Source: FEN-1219 sp963744305 (lineage in GTDB: Bacteria; Pseudomonadota; Gammaproteobacteria; Steroidobacterales; Rariloculaceae). From it: DNA of 64,000 nucleotides. The notes under the pieces are model-generated. The model was not told where the DNA came from, did no database searches, and saw nothing but the letters and a program-made list of their open reading frames with translations. Below, piece by piece: positions 49,307 to 59,324 of this stretch. The stretch spans positions 1 to 64,000 of the forward strand of contig CAVUTF010000009.1 of NCBI GenBank assembly GCA_963744305.1. Reading direction: 5' to 3'. The first letter of the stretch is position 1. Every line of letters starts with the position of its first letter. The translations under genes and the position numbers were made by a program.

Positions 49307-51435
49307 ATGCAAACGTTCGCCCGCTCCGCGCGCGATCGCCTGGTTCGCCGTGATGCTCACCGTCTTGCGCGCCGCCCCGGCATACGCGCAAACGCCACCG
49401 GCAGCGCCCGCTGCTCCGGCACCGGCGTCCGCGTCCCTGCCCGACCCGAACGCCGTCGTGCCCGGCGAGCTCTTCGTCGAGCCGCCAACACTGATCAACC
49501 TCGGCTTCGAATGGTGGATCCAGGGCGACGACAACCGCAACGCGAGCGTCGCCGTCTCATTTCGCGAGCACGGCGAGACCGCGTGGCGACCGGCGCTGCC
49601 GCTGCTGCGCCTCCACGGCGAGCGCATCTACAGCGAGTCGCGCATCGACGTCGTCGCGCCGAACATGTTCGCGGGCAGCATTCTCGATCTTCACGCCGGA
49701 CACGCGAGTACGAAGCGCGATTCGTCATCGTCCGACCCCGACGGCGTGCGCGGCGACGGCGGAGCGCACGGTCGTCGGTGCGCACACGCGCCGAGCCGGT
49801 GCGCTACGCGGGCGGACGCGTGTTTCACGTCTATCCGCACGGCTTCACGGGCCAGAAAACCGAGCCCTCGTTCGAGGGGCTCATGTGCGCGTACAACGAG
49901 TGGTGCGCCGGCACGGACTGGGCGACGTCGGGCCGGCCGCGCGTGCGGCCCGGCGACACGATCCTCGTGCACGCGGGCGTCTATCAATACAACCGCTACG
50001 AGTACACGAACGACGCCGACCGTCAACCGCACGACGCCGCTCGACGGCACGTATTACCTGACGGCCGACGGCACGCCCGAGCATGCCGATCGCGATCGTC
50101 GCCGCCGGCGACGGCGAGGTCGTGTTCGACGGCAACGGCAACTACGCGTTGTTCGACGTGCGCGCCGCGGATTACACCTATTTCGAAGGCATCACGTTTC
50201 GCAACGCCGAGGTCGCGATCCTCGCCGGCACGCAGTTCATCGCGGGCTCGAAGGGGCTGACGGTCAAGCGCAGCCGCTTCGAGCACGTCGGCGCGGGCGT
50301 GTTCACCAACTTCTCGGGCTCGAGCGGCTTCTACATCGCCGACAACACCTTCATCGGCCGCAACGACCCGAATCACCTGATCGGCTGGGCCGGCGACATG
50401 TGGATCGAAGTTTCGCGGCGTCGACGGCCAGATCTTCCCGCCCGCGATGGCGTCGTACGTCGCCGTGAAGCTCTATGGCCCCGGCCACGTCGTCGCGCAC
50501 AACTACATCGCCGACTTTCACGACGGCATCAACGTCGAGACCTACGGCAATCCCGACGGCTCCGTCGCCTCGGGCCCGGGCATCGCCGACGGGCCGAAGT
50601 ATCCGCCGCGCGAGTACTGGGATCGCCGGCCCGTCGCGATCGACTTCTACGGCAACTACATCACGAACAGCCACGACAATCCGATCGAGGCCGACGGCAG
50701 CATGCACAACATCCGCGTGCTGCGGAACATGTTCATCAATCACGCCTCGCACGCGTTCTGCAATCAGCCGACGCTCGGCGGCCCCGTCTACTGGATCCGC
50801 AACATCGCCTACCACTTGCCGGCCGGATCGACGCGGCTCACGAACGGCGCGGCCGGCGTGCTGTTCTACAACAACACGATCCTGTCCGAGACGTTCGCCG
50901 CCGGCACGTCGAACACGCATTGGCGCAACAACCTGATGCTCGGCGAGAACGCGGCGCCGGCGATCTTCAACATCACGACGTTCACGCAGTACACGTCGTC
51001 GGACTACAACGGCTTTCGCCCGAATCCGAACGTCGCTGCGTCGTTCCGGTGGAACGCGCCGCCGCGCGGCGTCAGCGGCCGACTACAACCAGCTGCGCCA
51101 CATGGCCGAGCTCGAGACGCGCGAGTTCGCCACGCTCGAGGAGTTCGCGACACGCGACCGGCCAGGATCGAAACAGCGTGCTCGTCGACTACGACGTGTT
51201 CATGAACGTGCCGCGGCTCGACGCGCAGGACGCCGCGACGGTGCAGAAGCTCTACGACGCGCGCGAGCTCGACTTCCGCCTACGGCCGGGCTCGGCCGCC
51301 GTCGACCGCGGCGCGCCGCTGCCGACGGTGACGGACGGCTTCGCTGGGCGCGCACCCGACCTCGGCGCGCTCGAGCTGGGCGCGCCGGTGCCCGATCTAC
51401 GGCCCTCGCCCATAGCGACTCGGGCGTTCATTTAG
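49307..51435 (+). CDS. Exported right-handed parallel beta-helix protein (multiply frameshifted)
   Basis: About 700 residues spread over all three frames, with at least six breaks. The leader (AIAWFAVMLTVLRAAPAYAQ, from ATG 49307 after a correction) is followed by a Pro/Ala linker and a beta-sandwich-like part (PGELFVEPPTLINLGFEWW). The beta-helix follows with repeated short coils: YTYFEGITFRNAEVAILAG, FTNFSGSSGFYIADNTFIG, VAIDFYGNYITNSHDNPIE and IRVLRNMFINHASHAFCNQ. Such folds are seen in polysaccharide lyases, hydrolases and surface adhesins; a C-terminal segment (GFAGRAPDLGALELGAP) is typical of that group. No catalytic set could be recognised. It probably binds or cleaves a polysaccharide outside the cell. 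Confidence 0.75.
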
Positions 51436-51665
51436 TTATGTGTTTTCTGGTAGGTTGCGACGCATTCTGACAGTCATTTCGCACGGCCCACGCGGACTAT
51501 GTAGACAGTGACCTTGCCGCACGAGCCGTTTAGCGGTCGCGCGTGTTAGTGCCGGGCGCCCTCCAATAGGTTCGGATGCGCTGCGGCTCGCGGGCACCTT
51601 AGATAAATAGAGCATTACCGGACTGCTAAGATGCCGTGGCCGCGAGAAGGCCTGCTCGATAGCCG
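51436..51665. other. Intergenic region before proS
   Basis: Nothing gene-like was seen in these 230 bp. Base composition is slightly more AT-rich than its surroundings (for example 51600-51620), consistent with the proS promoter, but I could not define boxes. No tRNA or riboswitch pattern was recognised. Confidence 0.3.
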
Positions 51666-53392
51666 ATGCGCCTATCCCAGTACCCCATCAACACCGCGAA
51701 GGAGACACCGGCGGAAGCCGAGGTCGTGAGCCAGCAGCTCATGCTGCGCGCCGGGCTCATTCGCCGTCTCTCGTCCGGCATCTACTCGCTGGCTGCCGAT
51801 GGGCCTGCGCACGCTCACGAAGGCAGCGAACATCGTCCGCGAGGAGATGAATCGCGCCGGCGCCCTCGAGCTGCTGCTGCCGTCTATCCAGCCCGCCGAG
51901 CTTTGGAAGGAAAGCGGACGCTGGGACGAGTTCGGACCCGACCTGCTGCGCCTCAAGGATCGCCACGACGCGTGACTTCTGCGTCGGACCCACGCACGAG
52001 GAGGTCATCACCGACATCGCACGGCGCGACATCAAGAGCTACCGCCAGCTGCCGGTGACCTTCTACCAGATCCAGACGAAGTTTCGCGATGAGATTCGGC
52101 CTCGCTTCGGCGTGATGCGTGCACGCGAGTTCCTCATGAAGGACGCGTACTCGTTCCACATGGATGAAGCTTCGCTGCGCCAAGGCTATGCGGTGATGCA
52201 CGAGGCCTACACGCGCATCTTCACGCGCATGGGCTTGCAGTTCCGCGCGGTGGACGCCGACTCCGGCGCGATCGGCGGCAGCAGATCGCAGGAGTTTCAA
52301 GTTCTCGCGCGAATCGGGCGAAGACGCTATCGCGTTCTCCGACGGGGACGACTACGCGGCGAATCTCGAGACTGCGATCGCAGTCCCGCCCGCGATGCCG
52401 CGGCCGCTGCCGTCGGAGCCCTTGACGAAAGTCGCCACGCCGAGCGTGAAGACAATCGATGACCTATGCAGATTCTCGGCGTGCCGGCTGCAAAGACCGT
52501 GAAGACGCTCGTCTACGAGGGCAACGACGGTCTCGTTGCGCTGCTCGTGCGCGGCGATCACCAGCTGAACGAGGTCAAAGCGAGCCGGTTGCCGCAGATC
52601 AAGACACCGTTGCGGCAGGCAAGCGAGGCACAAGTGCGCAACGCCTTCGGCGCGGGCTTCGGCTCGCTCGGGCCGCTCTTTCCGGGCGGAGCACCCGCGA
52701 ACGTGGCTTTCGTCGCCGATCACGCCGTCGCGGCGCTGGCGGATTTCGCTGTGGGCGCGAACGAGCACGAGCACCACTACACCGGCGTGAATTGGGGGCG
52801 CGATCTGCCGGAGCCCGCGAACGTCGCGGACATCCGCAACGTCGTCGAGGGCGATGCGAGTCCCACGGGCCGCGGGCAGCTGAAGATCGCGCGCGGCATC
52901 GAGGTGGGCCACGTGTTCCAGCTCGGCCGCAAGTACAGCGAGGCGATGAAGCTCACGGTGCTCGACGAGCAAGGCCGCAGCGTGACGCCGGAGATGGGCT
53001 GCTACGGCATCGGTGTCACGCGCGTCGTCGCAGCGGCCATCGAGCAGAATCACGATGAGCGCGGCATCATCTGGCCGGAGGCCCTCGCGCCGTTCCAGGT
53101 GGCCCTCGTGCCGATCAATCAGGTGAAGGTCACGCGCGTCCGCGAAGTCGCGGAGCGCCTCTATGCCGAGCTCACCGCAGCGGGCATCGAAGTGCTCTAC
53201 GACGATCGCGACATCCGTCCGGGCTCGAAGTTCGCCGACGCGGAGCTGATCGGCATTCCACATCGCGTGGTCGTCAGTGAGCGTGGCCTGCAAGCGGGCG
53301 AGCTCGAGTACCGCCATCGTCGCGCCGCCGAAAGCGAGGCATTCGCAGAGGATGACGCGTTGCACTTCGTCCTTTCACGACTTGGGCGTTGA
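51666..53392 (+). CDS. proS: Prolyl-tRNA synthetase (frameshifted)
   Basis: Class II aminoacyl-tRNA synthetase that charges tRNA-Pro, essential for translation, about 575 residues. It opens with RLSQYPINTAKETPAEAEVV; class II motif 2 region is TFYQIQTKFRDEIRPRFGVM, and motif 3 is in GCYGIGVTRVVAAAIEQ. Between them the YbaK-like editing insertion (ILGVPAAKTVKTLVYEGND, RGDHQLNEVKASRL) marks the bacterial type. The C-terminal anticodon domain is ALVPINQVKVTRVREVAE. Breaks near 51795, 51975, 52297 and 52456 are single-base, and repairing each restores conserved residues (for example WLPMGLRTLTKA). An essential gene this complete cannot be dead, so these are best read as sequence errors. Confidence 0.9.
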
Positions 53393-53421
53393 CGCGATCG
53401 AAAAGCAACAGGAGACAACCG

Positions 53422-54663
53422 ATGACGATTGAAATTGCATATGCACGCCTCGTTTTACGGTGGCTCATGTTGGTTGTCGCTTTCCTGTTGCCCACCCTAT
53501 CGGAGACCGCGCCGCGAATTCCGCCGGTGCCGGAAAATCAGCGAAGCGACGAGCAGCGATCGATCGCGGCGCAATTCGCGGACTCCCCGATGACCAATGC
53601 CGTTGCCACATACCTGCATCATCCATCGTTGGCGCAAAGCATCATGCCGTACGAGAAGTACGTGTCGAGCGCATCGACGCTGCCGCCTCGCGACCGGGCG
53701 CTGCTCCTGCTGCGCACCGCTTGGCTGACGCGTTCCAATTACCTCTGGGCGCACGGAGTCGGTCCGGCTACGACGCGCCGGCCTCACGAATCGAGCGACT
53801 GACGCGCATCGCTCATGGACCGGATGCGCCTGGATGGACGGCGTTCGAGGCAGCCGTGTTGCGCGCCGCGGACGAGCTCCACGTCGACTCGTTCGTCACC
53901 GACGTGACATGGCGCGCGCTCGTCGCCCGTTTCGATACGAATCAAATGATCGACCTCGTGTACAGCGTCGGCGAATTCACGATGCACGCCGGGGCCATCA
54001 ACTCACTCGGCGTCGAGATCGAGGAAGACGCTCCGGACCGACTCCCATCGGGAATCCCATATACGGTCGCCGCCAAGTGGACCAACGATCGGCCTGCTAG
54101 GCAAAGAACCGCGCATTCCGCCGCTCGAGCCCGAGCAGTGGACGCCCGAGCTTCGTCAGAGGCTCGATCCGGAGGGAACCGGCCGGCCGGGCGCAAACGT
54201 CTTTCGCACCTTCGTTCGCAATCCGCCCGCCGACGCGTTACGAGGCGCCGTCGGCCGCCATATTCGCGATGGGTCGACTCTGTCGCCTCGTCATCGCGAG
54301 CTGCTGCTGATGCGAATCGGGGTGCTCTGCCGTTCGGAGTACGAGTGGGCGGCGCACTCACGCATCGGGCGGCAGCTGGGATGACGGACGCCGACGTCGC
54401 ACGCATCGTGGCAGGCCCCGAGCAGCCGGGGCGGCGATCCGCTCGAAACTGCGCTGCTGCGGGCGACCGACGAGCTCTATCGCGACGACGTCGTGTCGGC
54501 CGAGACGTGGGCCGCGCTCGACGAAAAGCTCGATACGCAACAGCTCCTCGATGTGCTAATCGCTGTCGGTGGATATCGCTCTGCTTCGATGGCGATCAAC
54601 AGCGCCGGCGTGCAGCTCGACGCGAATATGGCGGACTTTCGATTCCCGCCGCATTTGCGATAG
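53422..54663 (+). CDS. Exported tandem carboxymuconolactone decarboxylase-fold protein (frameshifted)
   Basis: About 414 residues carrying two CMD/AhpD-like domains after a signal peptide (LVLRWLMLVVAFLLPTLSET). ATG 53422 has a GGAG site at 53411. The first domain has PRDRALLLLRTAWLTRSNYL with WAH; the second has LSPRHRELLLMRIGVLCRSE followed by YEWAAH. Breaks near 53765, 54095 and 54425 interrupt it. The CxxC of peroxidase-type AhpD proteins is missing, so a decarboxylase or binding role is more likely than disulfide chemistry. The second domain starts after a repeat of the proline-rich lead-in (RIPPVPENQRS, RIPPLEPEQWT), pointing to an internal duplication. It begins 29 bp after proS. Confidence 0.78.
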
Positions 54664-56675
54664 AGCGGCGTGCGGCGTACGACTTCGGCATGATCCGCCT
54701 GCATCGAGCCGAGGAACTCGCGAACGGCAGGATCACTGCGAATCGGATTCAGCAGGCTATCACGCTCGAACCAGGGATAACACGGAAACCCGGTTTCCGC
54801 GGCGTTCTTGAGCCACGCCACGGCGCGATCGGCGTGGCCGAGCTGCGCCCATGCCGTGGCGAGGCCGTGGGCAACGTGGTGATCCAGATATGTCGTACGT
54901 GAACTCGAACCCTGCGCATCTGGGGTAGCTCCACCGCCGACCTGCAGTGCAAGCTTCTCGGCCTCGTCCCGTTTCCCCAGTTGCGCAAGGACTGCCGCTT
55001 TTGTCGCGCGTGCCCGACTCGACGCTGATGCGGAGCTCGAAGCGGAGAGCTCGTTCAGAATCTCGAGCGCCTTGTCCACGTCGCCTGCGTAGTAGATCGC
55101 TGAAGCCAGATAGTGATCGATCGTGCGCGGATCGCTGAGAGGTCGAACTTCCTCCAGTGTCGCACGCGCTTCTGCGAAACGTCCGTCAAGGAGCTGGGCG
55201 ACGCCGCGCGCCCGTTTCCCCTCAACCAGATCCCCGGCAGGATTCGCTTCGATGCCGCGTTCCACAGCCGCAACCGCTTCCTCGAACAGGCCGAGGTGAT
55301 AGTAGGCACCCGCGATGTAGAAGTGCGGTTGCTCGAGGTTGAGATTGAGCTCGAGCGCGCGCAGGCCGTGCTTGAGTACCAGATCCCATTCGAATTCCGT
55401 CTTGCGGTAAACCGCCGCCATGGCCTCATGCGCCTCGGCGGCGTGCGGATCGAGGCGCACCGCCTCCTGGGCCGCGGCCAGCGCACGGTTGTGCCACTGC
55501 TCCGTCTCCTGCTCGGACACGAATCGAAGCGTCATTTCCGCTGCAGCCCTGGCAAGCCCGGCGTATGCCGCGGCGAAGCTCGTATCACGATCGATTGCCG
55601 CCTGGAAACTCTGCGCGGCGCTGCGCATCGCCTGCTCGGTGTGGTGCGCGAGATCCGCGCGCCCGACGAGATAGAACTTGTAGGCCAGCGGATCGATTTG
55701 CTCCTGACTGAAGAGCCGCTCGCGTTCCATCGCCGTGATTTGCACACGCATGGCATCGATGATGTTCTCGACGAAAGGGTGATCCTGCAGGCGCGCGAGC
55801 TCGCTGCTCGGCACCTGGATGTTCTCTCCCCACACCGGTACGCCGTCGCTGACGCGCACGAGCTGGAGATTAAGCTGCATGCCCGCTCCGCTCGAATATA
55901 GGATTCCGGTCAGGACATGCTCGACGCCCAGGGCTTGCCCTATGCGCTGCGGATCGCTCTCCCGCTGAGCCACCCGCCGAACGGTGACGGTCGGCCGGAC
56001 CCGGAGCGCGCGCACGTTGGCGAGTCGAGTCGTGATCGCATCGGGTACCGCAAGTCTCAGATAGTCGGCGGATGGATCAGCCTCTGCGAGCTCGAACGGA
56101 AGCACGGCCAGCTGCGCAGTTTGCACAGTGGCTGCGCGTGTTGTCTCTTCGCGGGGTTCTCGGCTCATGACCAACAGCGCGGTGAGTGCGAGAGCGCCTG
56201 CTGCGAACGCTGCCAATGCGACGCCGAGTCTCGGCAGCCATGACGAACCTCGATCCGACGTGGCATGAGGCGCGGTTCCCGTCGACTGCGAATCCGCTTC
56301 TTGATGAATCAGGTCACCAGTGGCCGCTAGCCGCTGTGCACCGTCGGGAGGGACTTGGTCGCGCGCAACGAGGCGCGGGGTGGGGAGGAAGCGGTAGCCG
56401 CGGCGCGGGATCGTCTCGATGCAGCTCTCGTCGGCATCGTTCGACGCGAGCGTCTTGCGCAAGAGCGAGATCGTTCGCGCGAGGGAGTTTTCCTCCACGA
56501 CGACGTTCGGCCAGACGTCGGCGAAGAGCTGCTCCTTGGTGACGACGTGTCCGTGATTGCGCAGAAGCAGCACCAGGGCGTCCACGGCCTTGGGCGGAAG
56601 AGGAATCCGTTCACCGTCGCGAAACAGGAGCCGCTCGGCGGCGTCGAGGCGAAACGCCCCGAACTCAAAGACCAT
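54477..56675 (-). CDS. CadC-like winged-helix membrane regulator with TPR domain
   Basis: About 730 residues. The winged-helix DNA-binding domain occupies residues 1-100 (FEFGAFRLDAAERLLFRDG, PRRGYRFLPTP). A single membrane helix follows (LGVALAAFAAGALALTALLV), then a periplasmic part that opens with a nucleotide-cyclase-accessory-like strand (LAVLPFELAEADPSADYL) and TPR repeats (AHEAMAAVYRKTEFEWDLVL, YIAGAYYHLGLFEEAVAAVE). ATG 56675 is chosen as the domain begins there. The frame runs on to 54477, overlapping the opposite gene by 187 bp; the true end is more likely near 54665 (RRTPLYRK). It is divergent from the propeller gene at 56925, its probable target. Confidence 0.82.
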   Translation of the reverse strand: MVFEFGAFRLDAAERLLFRDGERIPLPPKAVDALVLLLRNHGHVVTKEQLFADVWPNVVVEENSLARTISLLRKTLASNDADESCIETIPRRGYRFLPTPRLVARDQVPPDGAQRLAATGDLIHQEADSQSTGTAPHATSDRGSSWLPRLGVALAAFAAGALALTALLVMSREPREETTRAATVQTAQLAVLPFELAEADPSADYLRLAVPDAITTRLANVRALRVRPTVTVRRVAQRESDPQRIGQALGVEHVLTGILYSSGAGMQLNLQLVRVSDGVPVWGENIQVPSSELARLQDHPFVENIIDAMRVQITAMERERLFSQEQIDPLAYKFYLVGRADLAHHTEQAMRSAAQSFQAAIDRDTSFAAAYAGLARAAAEMTLRFVSEQETEQWHNRALAAAQEAVRLDPHAAEAHEAMAAVYRKTEFEWDLVLKHGLRALELNLNLEQPHFYIAGAYYHLGLFEEAVAAVERGIEANPAGDLVEGKRARGVAQLLDGRFAEARATLEEVRPLSDPRTIDHYLASAIYYAGDVDKALEILNELSASSSASASSRARATKAAVLAQLGKRDEAEKLALQVGGGATPDAQGSSSRTTYLDHHVAHGLATAWAQLGHADRAVAWLKNAAETGFPCYPWFERDSLLNPIRSDPAVREFLGSMQADHAEVVRRTPLYRKCGGNRKSAIFASSCTPALLIAIEAERYPPTAISTSRSCCVSSFSSSAAHVSADTTSSR

Positions 56676-56924
56676 TGCGCCTTCCCCGTTCACGTGTGCC
56701 ACTGCGATGCCAGGCGTGGCGAGTGCCGACAGCCTCGGACAACGGTACTCCGTACCCGAACACAGTCGCAACGGCGTTTGGCCGTGGCAGAGAAAAATCA
56801 GAAAAACGTCACGGTTGGCAAAGGACATCCGCGGCCTTCCCCGGACACGCTCCCGCTCGGCACTTGAGACGCGGGCGAGGGCGGCTGCCGTTGCCCGCCC
56901 GAATGGGCTTGGAGGGGGGATGTC

Positions 56925-58229
56925 ATGAGCAACAAGACTGCCAAGGGTTCGCGGACGCGGCTCCTTCTGGTCCAAGCCTTTCTGGCACTAGTAACGTGGC
57001 TCGTCGTCGTGCCGGCTCAAGCGGCGGGGGCTTTCTGCGACGACGCCTCGCGACACGGCGAGCGCCTGCGCGGCGTGCGGGGAACGGTGTGGATCACGGA
57101 TCGCGCCAGTCATCGCGTGCTGGTCTACGACGCCGCCCGCCTGTGCGTGCAAGCGACGATCGACCTCCAGGGTAGCCGCAATCCAATCGGGATCATCGGC
57201 GCCGGTTGCGATCGCATCTACGTCTCGAACGAGGACACCAACTCCGTCTCGGTGATCTCGAGGCGGACGCTTGCGGTCGTCAAGACCATTGCCGTCGGAC
57301 CCCATCCGCATCACATGCATGCGAGCGCGGATGGCCGTTTCGTGTACGTCGCGGAATACGGCTGGCACAAAGTCGCGGCCATTTCGACGGCTGACGACGA
57401 ACTGATCGCGGAATCGCCGCTGGTCGCGAGCCCTAACGACAAAGCAACGACCCATGCGCCTTGGGCGACGGCTGACGGACACTTCATCTATACCGCCAAT
57501 CAGTTCCCGAAAGTCGGCGGTCTCGATGTGGCTGGCGAAGTGGGCGCGATCGACACGGCAACGGGCGAATTGCAGGATGAGCGAGTTTTCGGCACGCAGG
57601 GGAGACTCCCGAGCGAAGTGCTCGTAACGCGCAACGGCCGGATCGCCTACGTAACGCTGCGGGGCTCCGGCACGGTTGAGGCGTGGGAGACGTCCCCGCC
57701 GCGTTTCCTCGACACCATCGATCTCAACTACGAGGCCGGCAAAAGCGCGGAGCCGGACACAATCCAGCTCACGCCCAACGGGAGGCAGCTGATCGTCACG
57801 CTCCGCCAGCGGATTGCGCCAAACGCGTCGGTGGTGAAAGGAGTGGCTCTCATCGGGTTGGGCAAGGACAACGCAGTGACTCATGTCGAAATGGCTGCCA
57901 CGACCACAGGTCATCACTGGCTGACGCGCGACGGCCGCTATTCGTTCGTGGCGATCGAGGGCAATCCCGCCGCGGCTGCAGCGGTAGTCGACAACCGGCG
58001 CGGCGCGACCATCGCCTATCTGCCGTTGCCCGACAGCTTCCCGACGCGTCCCCACGGCGTTTACTTCGAGAGAGATCCGCTGTGGGCCTGTGGTGATCCT
58101 CGCGCTGCCCGTCTCGAGGCAATACACCAACTCGATGCGAGAGGCGTTGTGGGGGCCGCCGTCGCTGACCTCTTCGTCGCGTCAGACCTCGTCGTCGGGG
58201 TCAGGCTCGGGGTCAGGCACCGAGCCTGA
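56925..58229 (+). CDS. Exported YncE-like (YVTN) beta-propeller protein
   Basis: A 434-residue protein with a signal peptide (LLLVQAFLALVTWLVVVPAQ) and seven-bladed YVTN/lactonase-like repeats, for example GTVWITDRASHRVLVYDAAR, GCDRIYVSNEDTNSVSVISR, DGRFVYVAEYGWHKVAAIST and NGRIAYVTLRGSGTVEAWET. Related E. coli YncE is a periplasmic DNA-binding propeller; lactonases and heme d1-type proteins share the fold. It is intact until the last 40 residues, where the sequence loses its propeller character after RPHGVYFE (58060). The stop codon lies inside the REP-like hairpin 58197-58233, so the natural C-terminus has probably been altered. It is divergent from the TPR regulator. Confidence 0.83.
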   Translation: MSNKTAKGSRTRLLLVQAFLALVTWLVVVPAQAAGAFCDDASRHGERLRGVRGTVWITDRASHRVLVYDAARLCVQATIDLQGSRNPIGIIGAGCDRIYVSNEDTNSVSVISRRTLAVVKTIAVGPHPHHMHASADGRFVYVAEYGWHKVAAISTADDELIAESPLVASPNDKATTHAPWATADGHFIYTANQFPKVGGLDVAGEVGAIDTATGELQDERVFGTQGRLPSEVLVTRNGRIAYVTLRGSGTVEAWETSPPRFLDTIDLNYEAGKSAEPDTIQLTPNGRQLIVTLRQRIAPNASVVKGVALIGLGKDNAVTHVEMAATTTGHHWLTRDGRYSFVAIEGNPAAAAAVVDNRRGATIAYLPLPDSFPTRPHGVYFERDPLWACGDPRAARLEAIHQLDARGVVGAAVADLFVASDLVVGVRLGVRHRA

Positions 58230-58233
58230 CCCC
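58197..58233. repeat. REP-like perfect hairpin between convergent genes
   Basis: GGGGTCAGGCTCGG (58197-58210) and CCGAGCCTGACCCC (58220-58233) are perfect 14-bp inverted arms around a 9-base loop (GGTCAGGCA), which itself repeats GGTCAGGC. Sequences of this kind are common as scattered REP-type palindromes in proteobacteria, moved by IS200/IS605-like TnpA-REP enzymes; none is encoded here. It lies between convergent genes and could act as a bidirectional terminator or mRNA stabiliser. Confidence 0.8.
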
Positions 58234-58254
58234 GAACGCGAGGTAACGACGAAA

Positions 58255-58860
58255 TCAGTTGCGCGCGGGCGGCGCGATCGTGGCGGAGTCCCAATGTTCG
58301 TCGGCTTTACCGTCGACGAAACGCCAGGTATCGAACCACGTCGTCGAGTAAGTCTTGCCCGTGCAGCCCCTGCTAGTTGCGGCCGCGCCGGGCGCCGTGG
58401 GATATGTGCAGGCCGCATTGGCCGGGTCTCGCGGGTCGAGGTACGTCCGCGGCCAGAGCACCGTGACGTAGTCGTCGTCGGCCTGAACCGAGACGATCTC
58501 GGTCGTTAGCGTCGGGCAATTGTCGGTCCGCTGCACTTTCAGCACCTGCGTGAAGAAAGTGACGACGCCTTGGCGGCCTGACTGCGCGTTCGGGTTGTGC
58601 TGGTGATAAGCGTCGGTGAGCCACTCGCCGGAGCGGTCCCATTGGCCGCATTGCAGAAGCTCGCGCATGATGTGCAGCGTCGCCTGCTTGTTGCGGTTCA
58701 GCTTCGGATCCTCATCGCGGAACAGCGATTCCGGGTTGTTCTTTACACCGACCACCAGTTCCTGGGCGAGAAGGGTAAAGCTCGAGGTGAGCGCGATCAG
58801 CGCGAGGAAGCATCTTAGTGTTTTCACGAGGTGTCCCCGTTGTTGAAATTGTGACCGCAT
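58255..58860 (-). CDS. Exported NTF2/SnoaL-like protein
   Basis: A 201-residue protein. ATG 58860 is supported by AAGGAG six bases upstream. A signal peptide (KTLRCFLALIALTSSFTLLA) leads into a SnoaL/NTF2-like cone fold: an N-terminal helix region (LHIMRELLQCGQWDRSGEWL), DAYHQHNPNAQSG and C-terminal strands (VSVQADDDYVTVLWPRTYLD, STTWFDTWRFVDGKADEHWD). The HQHNP block is typical of the polyketide-cyclase-like group. It probably binds or isomerises a small molecule in the periplasm. Its ribosome site lies within a small hairpin (58864-58880), which could limit translation. Confidence 0.75.
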   Translation of the reverse strand: MRSQFQQRGHLVKTLRCFLALIALTSSFTLLAQELVVGVKNNPESLFRDEDPKLNRNKQATLHIMRELLQCGQWDRSGEWLTDAYHQHNPNAQSGRQGVVTFFTQVLKVQRTDNCPTLTTEIVSVQADDDYVTVLWPRTYLDPRDPANAACTYPTAPGAAATSRGCTGKTYSTTWFDTWRFVDGKADEHWDSATIAPPARN

Positions 58861-58863
58861 GAT

Positions 58864-58880
58864 CGGCTCCTTCCGAGCCG
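58864..58880 (-). promoter_or_regulatory. Hairpin covering the ribosome binding site of the SnoaL-like gene
   Basis: CGGCTC and GAGCCG form a six-base stem with a five-base loop. The AAGGAG site of the gene (58867-58872) lies in the loop and 3' stem, ending six bases before the ATG at 58858-58860. A folded stem would hide the ribosome site until melted or bound. Confidence 0.45.
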
Positions 58881-59006
58881 AGAGTCAAGGCGGTCGAAGG
58901 CTTCGTCTCAACGGGATCGAGGACTTCGCGGCAGCCGCCGTGAGACACGTCCAAATTTCAACGTGCTCACGGCGCCGCCGGATGAGACAAGACTGAACAC
59001 CTTACC

Positions 59007-59162
59007 TTAGACGATCACGCCGCCGCTCATCGCGATGCCGCGTTCGACGAGCGCGCTCACCACTGCCACTACGAGCGCCAGCTGGTAAACCCACTCTTCG
59101 AGAAGGAACGAGAAGCGGCTGTTCTTGCGTTGGTCGTGCTTGCTGTTGGTCGTCGTGTTCAT
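59007..59162 (-). CDS. Small single-helix membrane protein (51 residues)
   Basis: ATG 59162 has a GGAGAC ribosome site about six bases upstream. The protein starts with a polar, Asn/Lys-rich part (NTTTNSKHDQRKNSRF), then one membrane helix (EEWVYQLALVVAVVSALVER) and a short hydrophobic tail ending in Val. Its small size and clear start suggest a real gene, perhaps a subunit or regulator of the adjacent operon. No known family. It could be the last gene of the ABC operon, although 162 bp separate it from the previous stop. Confidence 0.6.
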   Translation of the reverse strand: MNTTTNSKHDQRKNSRFSFLLEEWVYQLALVVAVVSALVERGIAMSGGVIV

Positions 59163-59324
59163 GGTCTTGTCTCCAATTCGATCGTTGCTGTTTCGGTTTT
59201 CGGTTTCGGCGGATGTCCGCCTTGGGAAACAGTCTCGCGGACCGCGGTTCTTGGGACCTGACCGATTCAGAATGAATACAGAATGTTTTTCTGTGGATTT
59301 CTGCGGATCCAAGCGGCTCGCCGG

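Noticed and set aside
49271..50260. 329-codon Arg-rich frame starting at 49271
   Set aside because: It is a mixture of shadow sequence and short true pieces of the beta-helix protein created by frame breaks.
51666..53392. proS as a pseudogene replaced by another copy
   Set aside because: All catalytic, editing and anticodon-binding blocks are conserved, and each break is repaired by one base. Sequence error is the simpler explanation.
54477..54663. Extra C-terminal segment of the CadC-like regulator
   Set aside because: This stretch is antisense to the end of the CMD gene, serine-rich and unlike the TPR domain. It is probably read-through after a lost stop and not a real domain.
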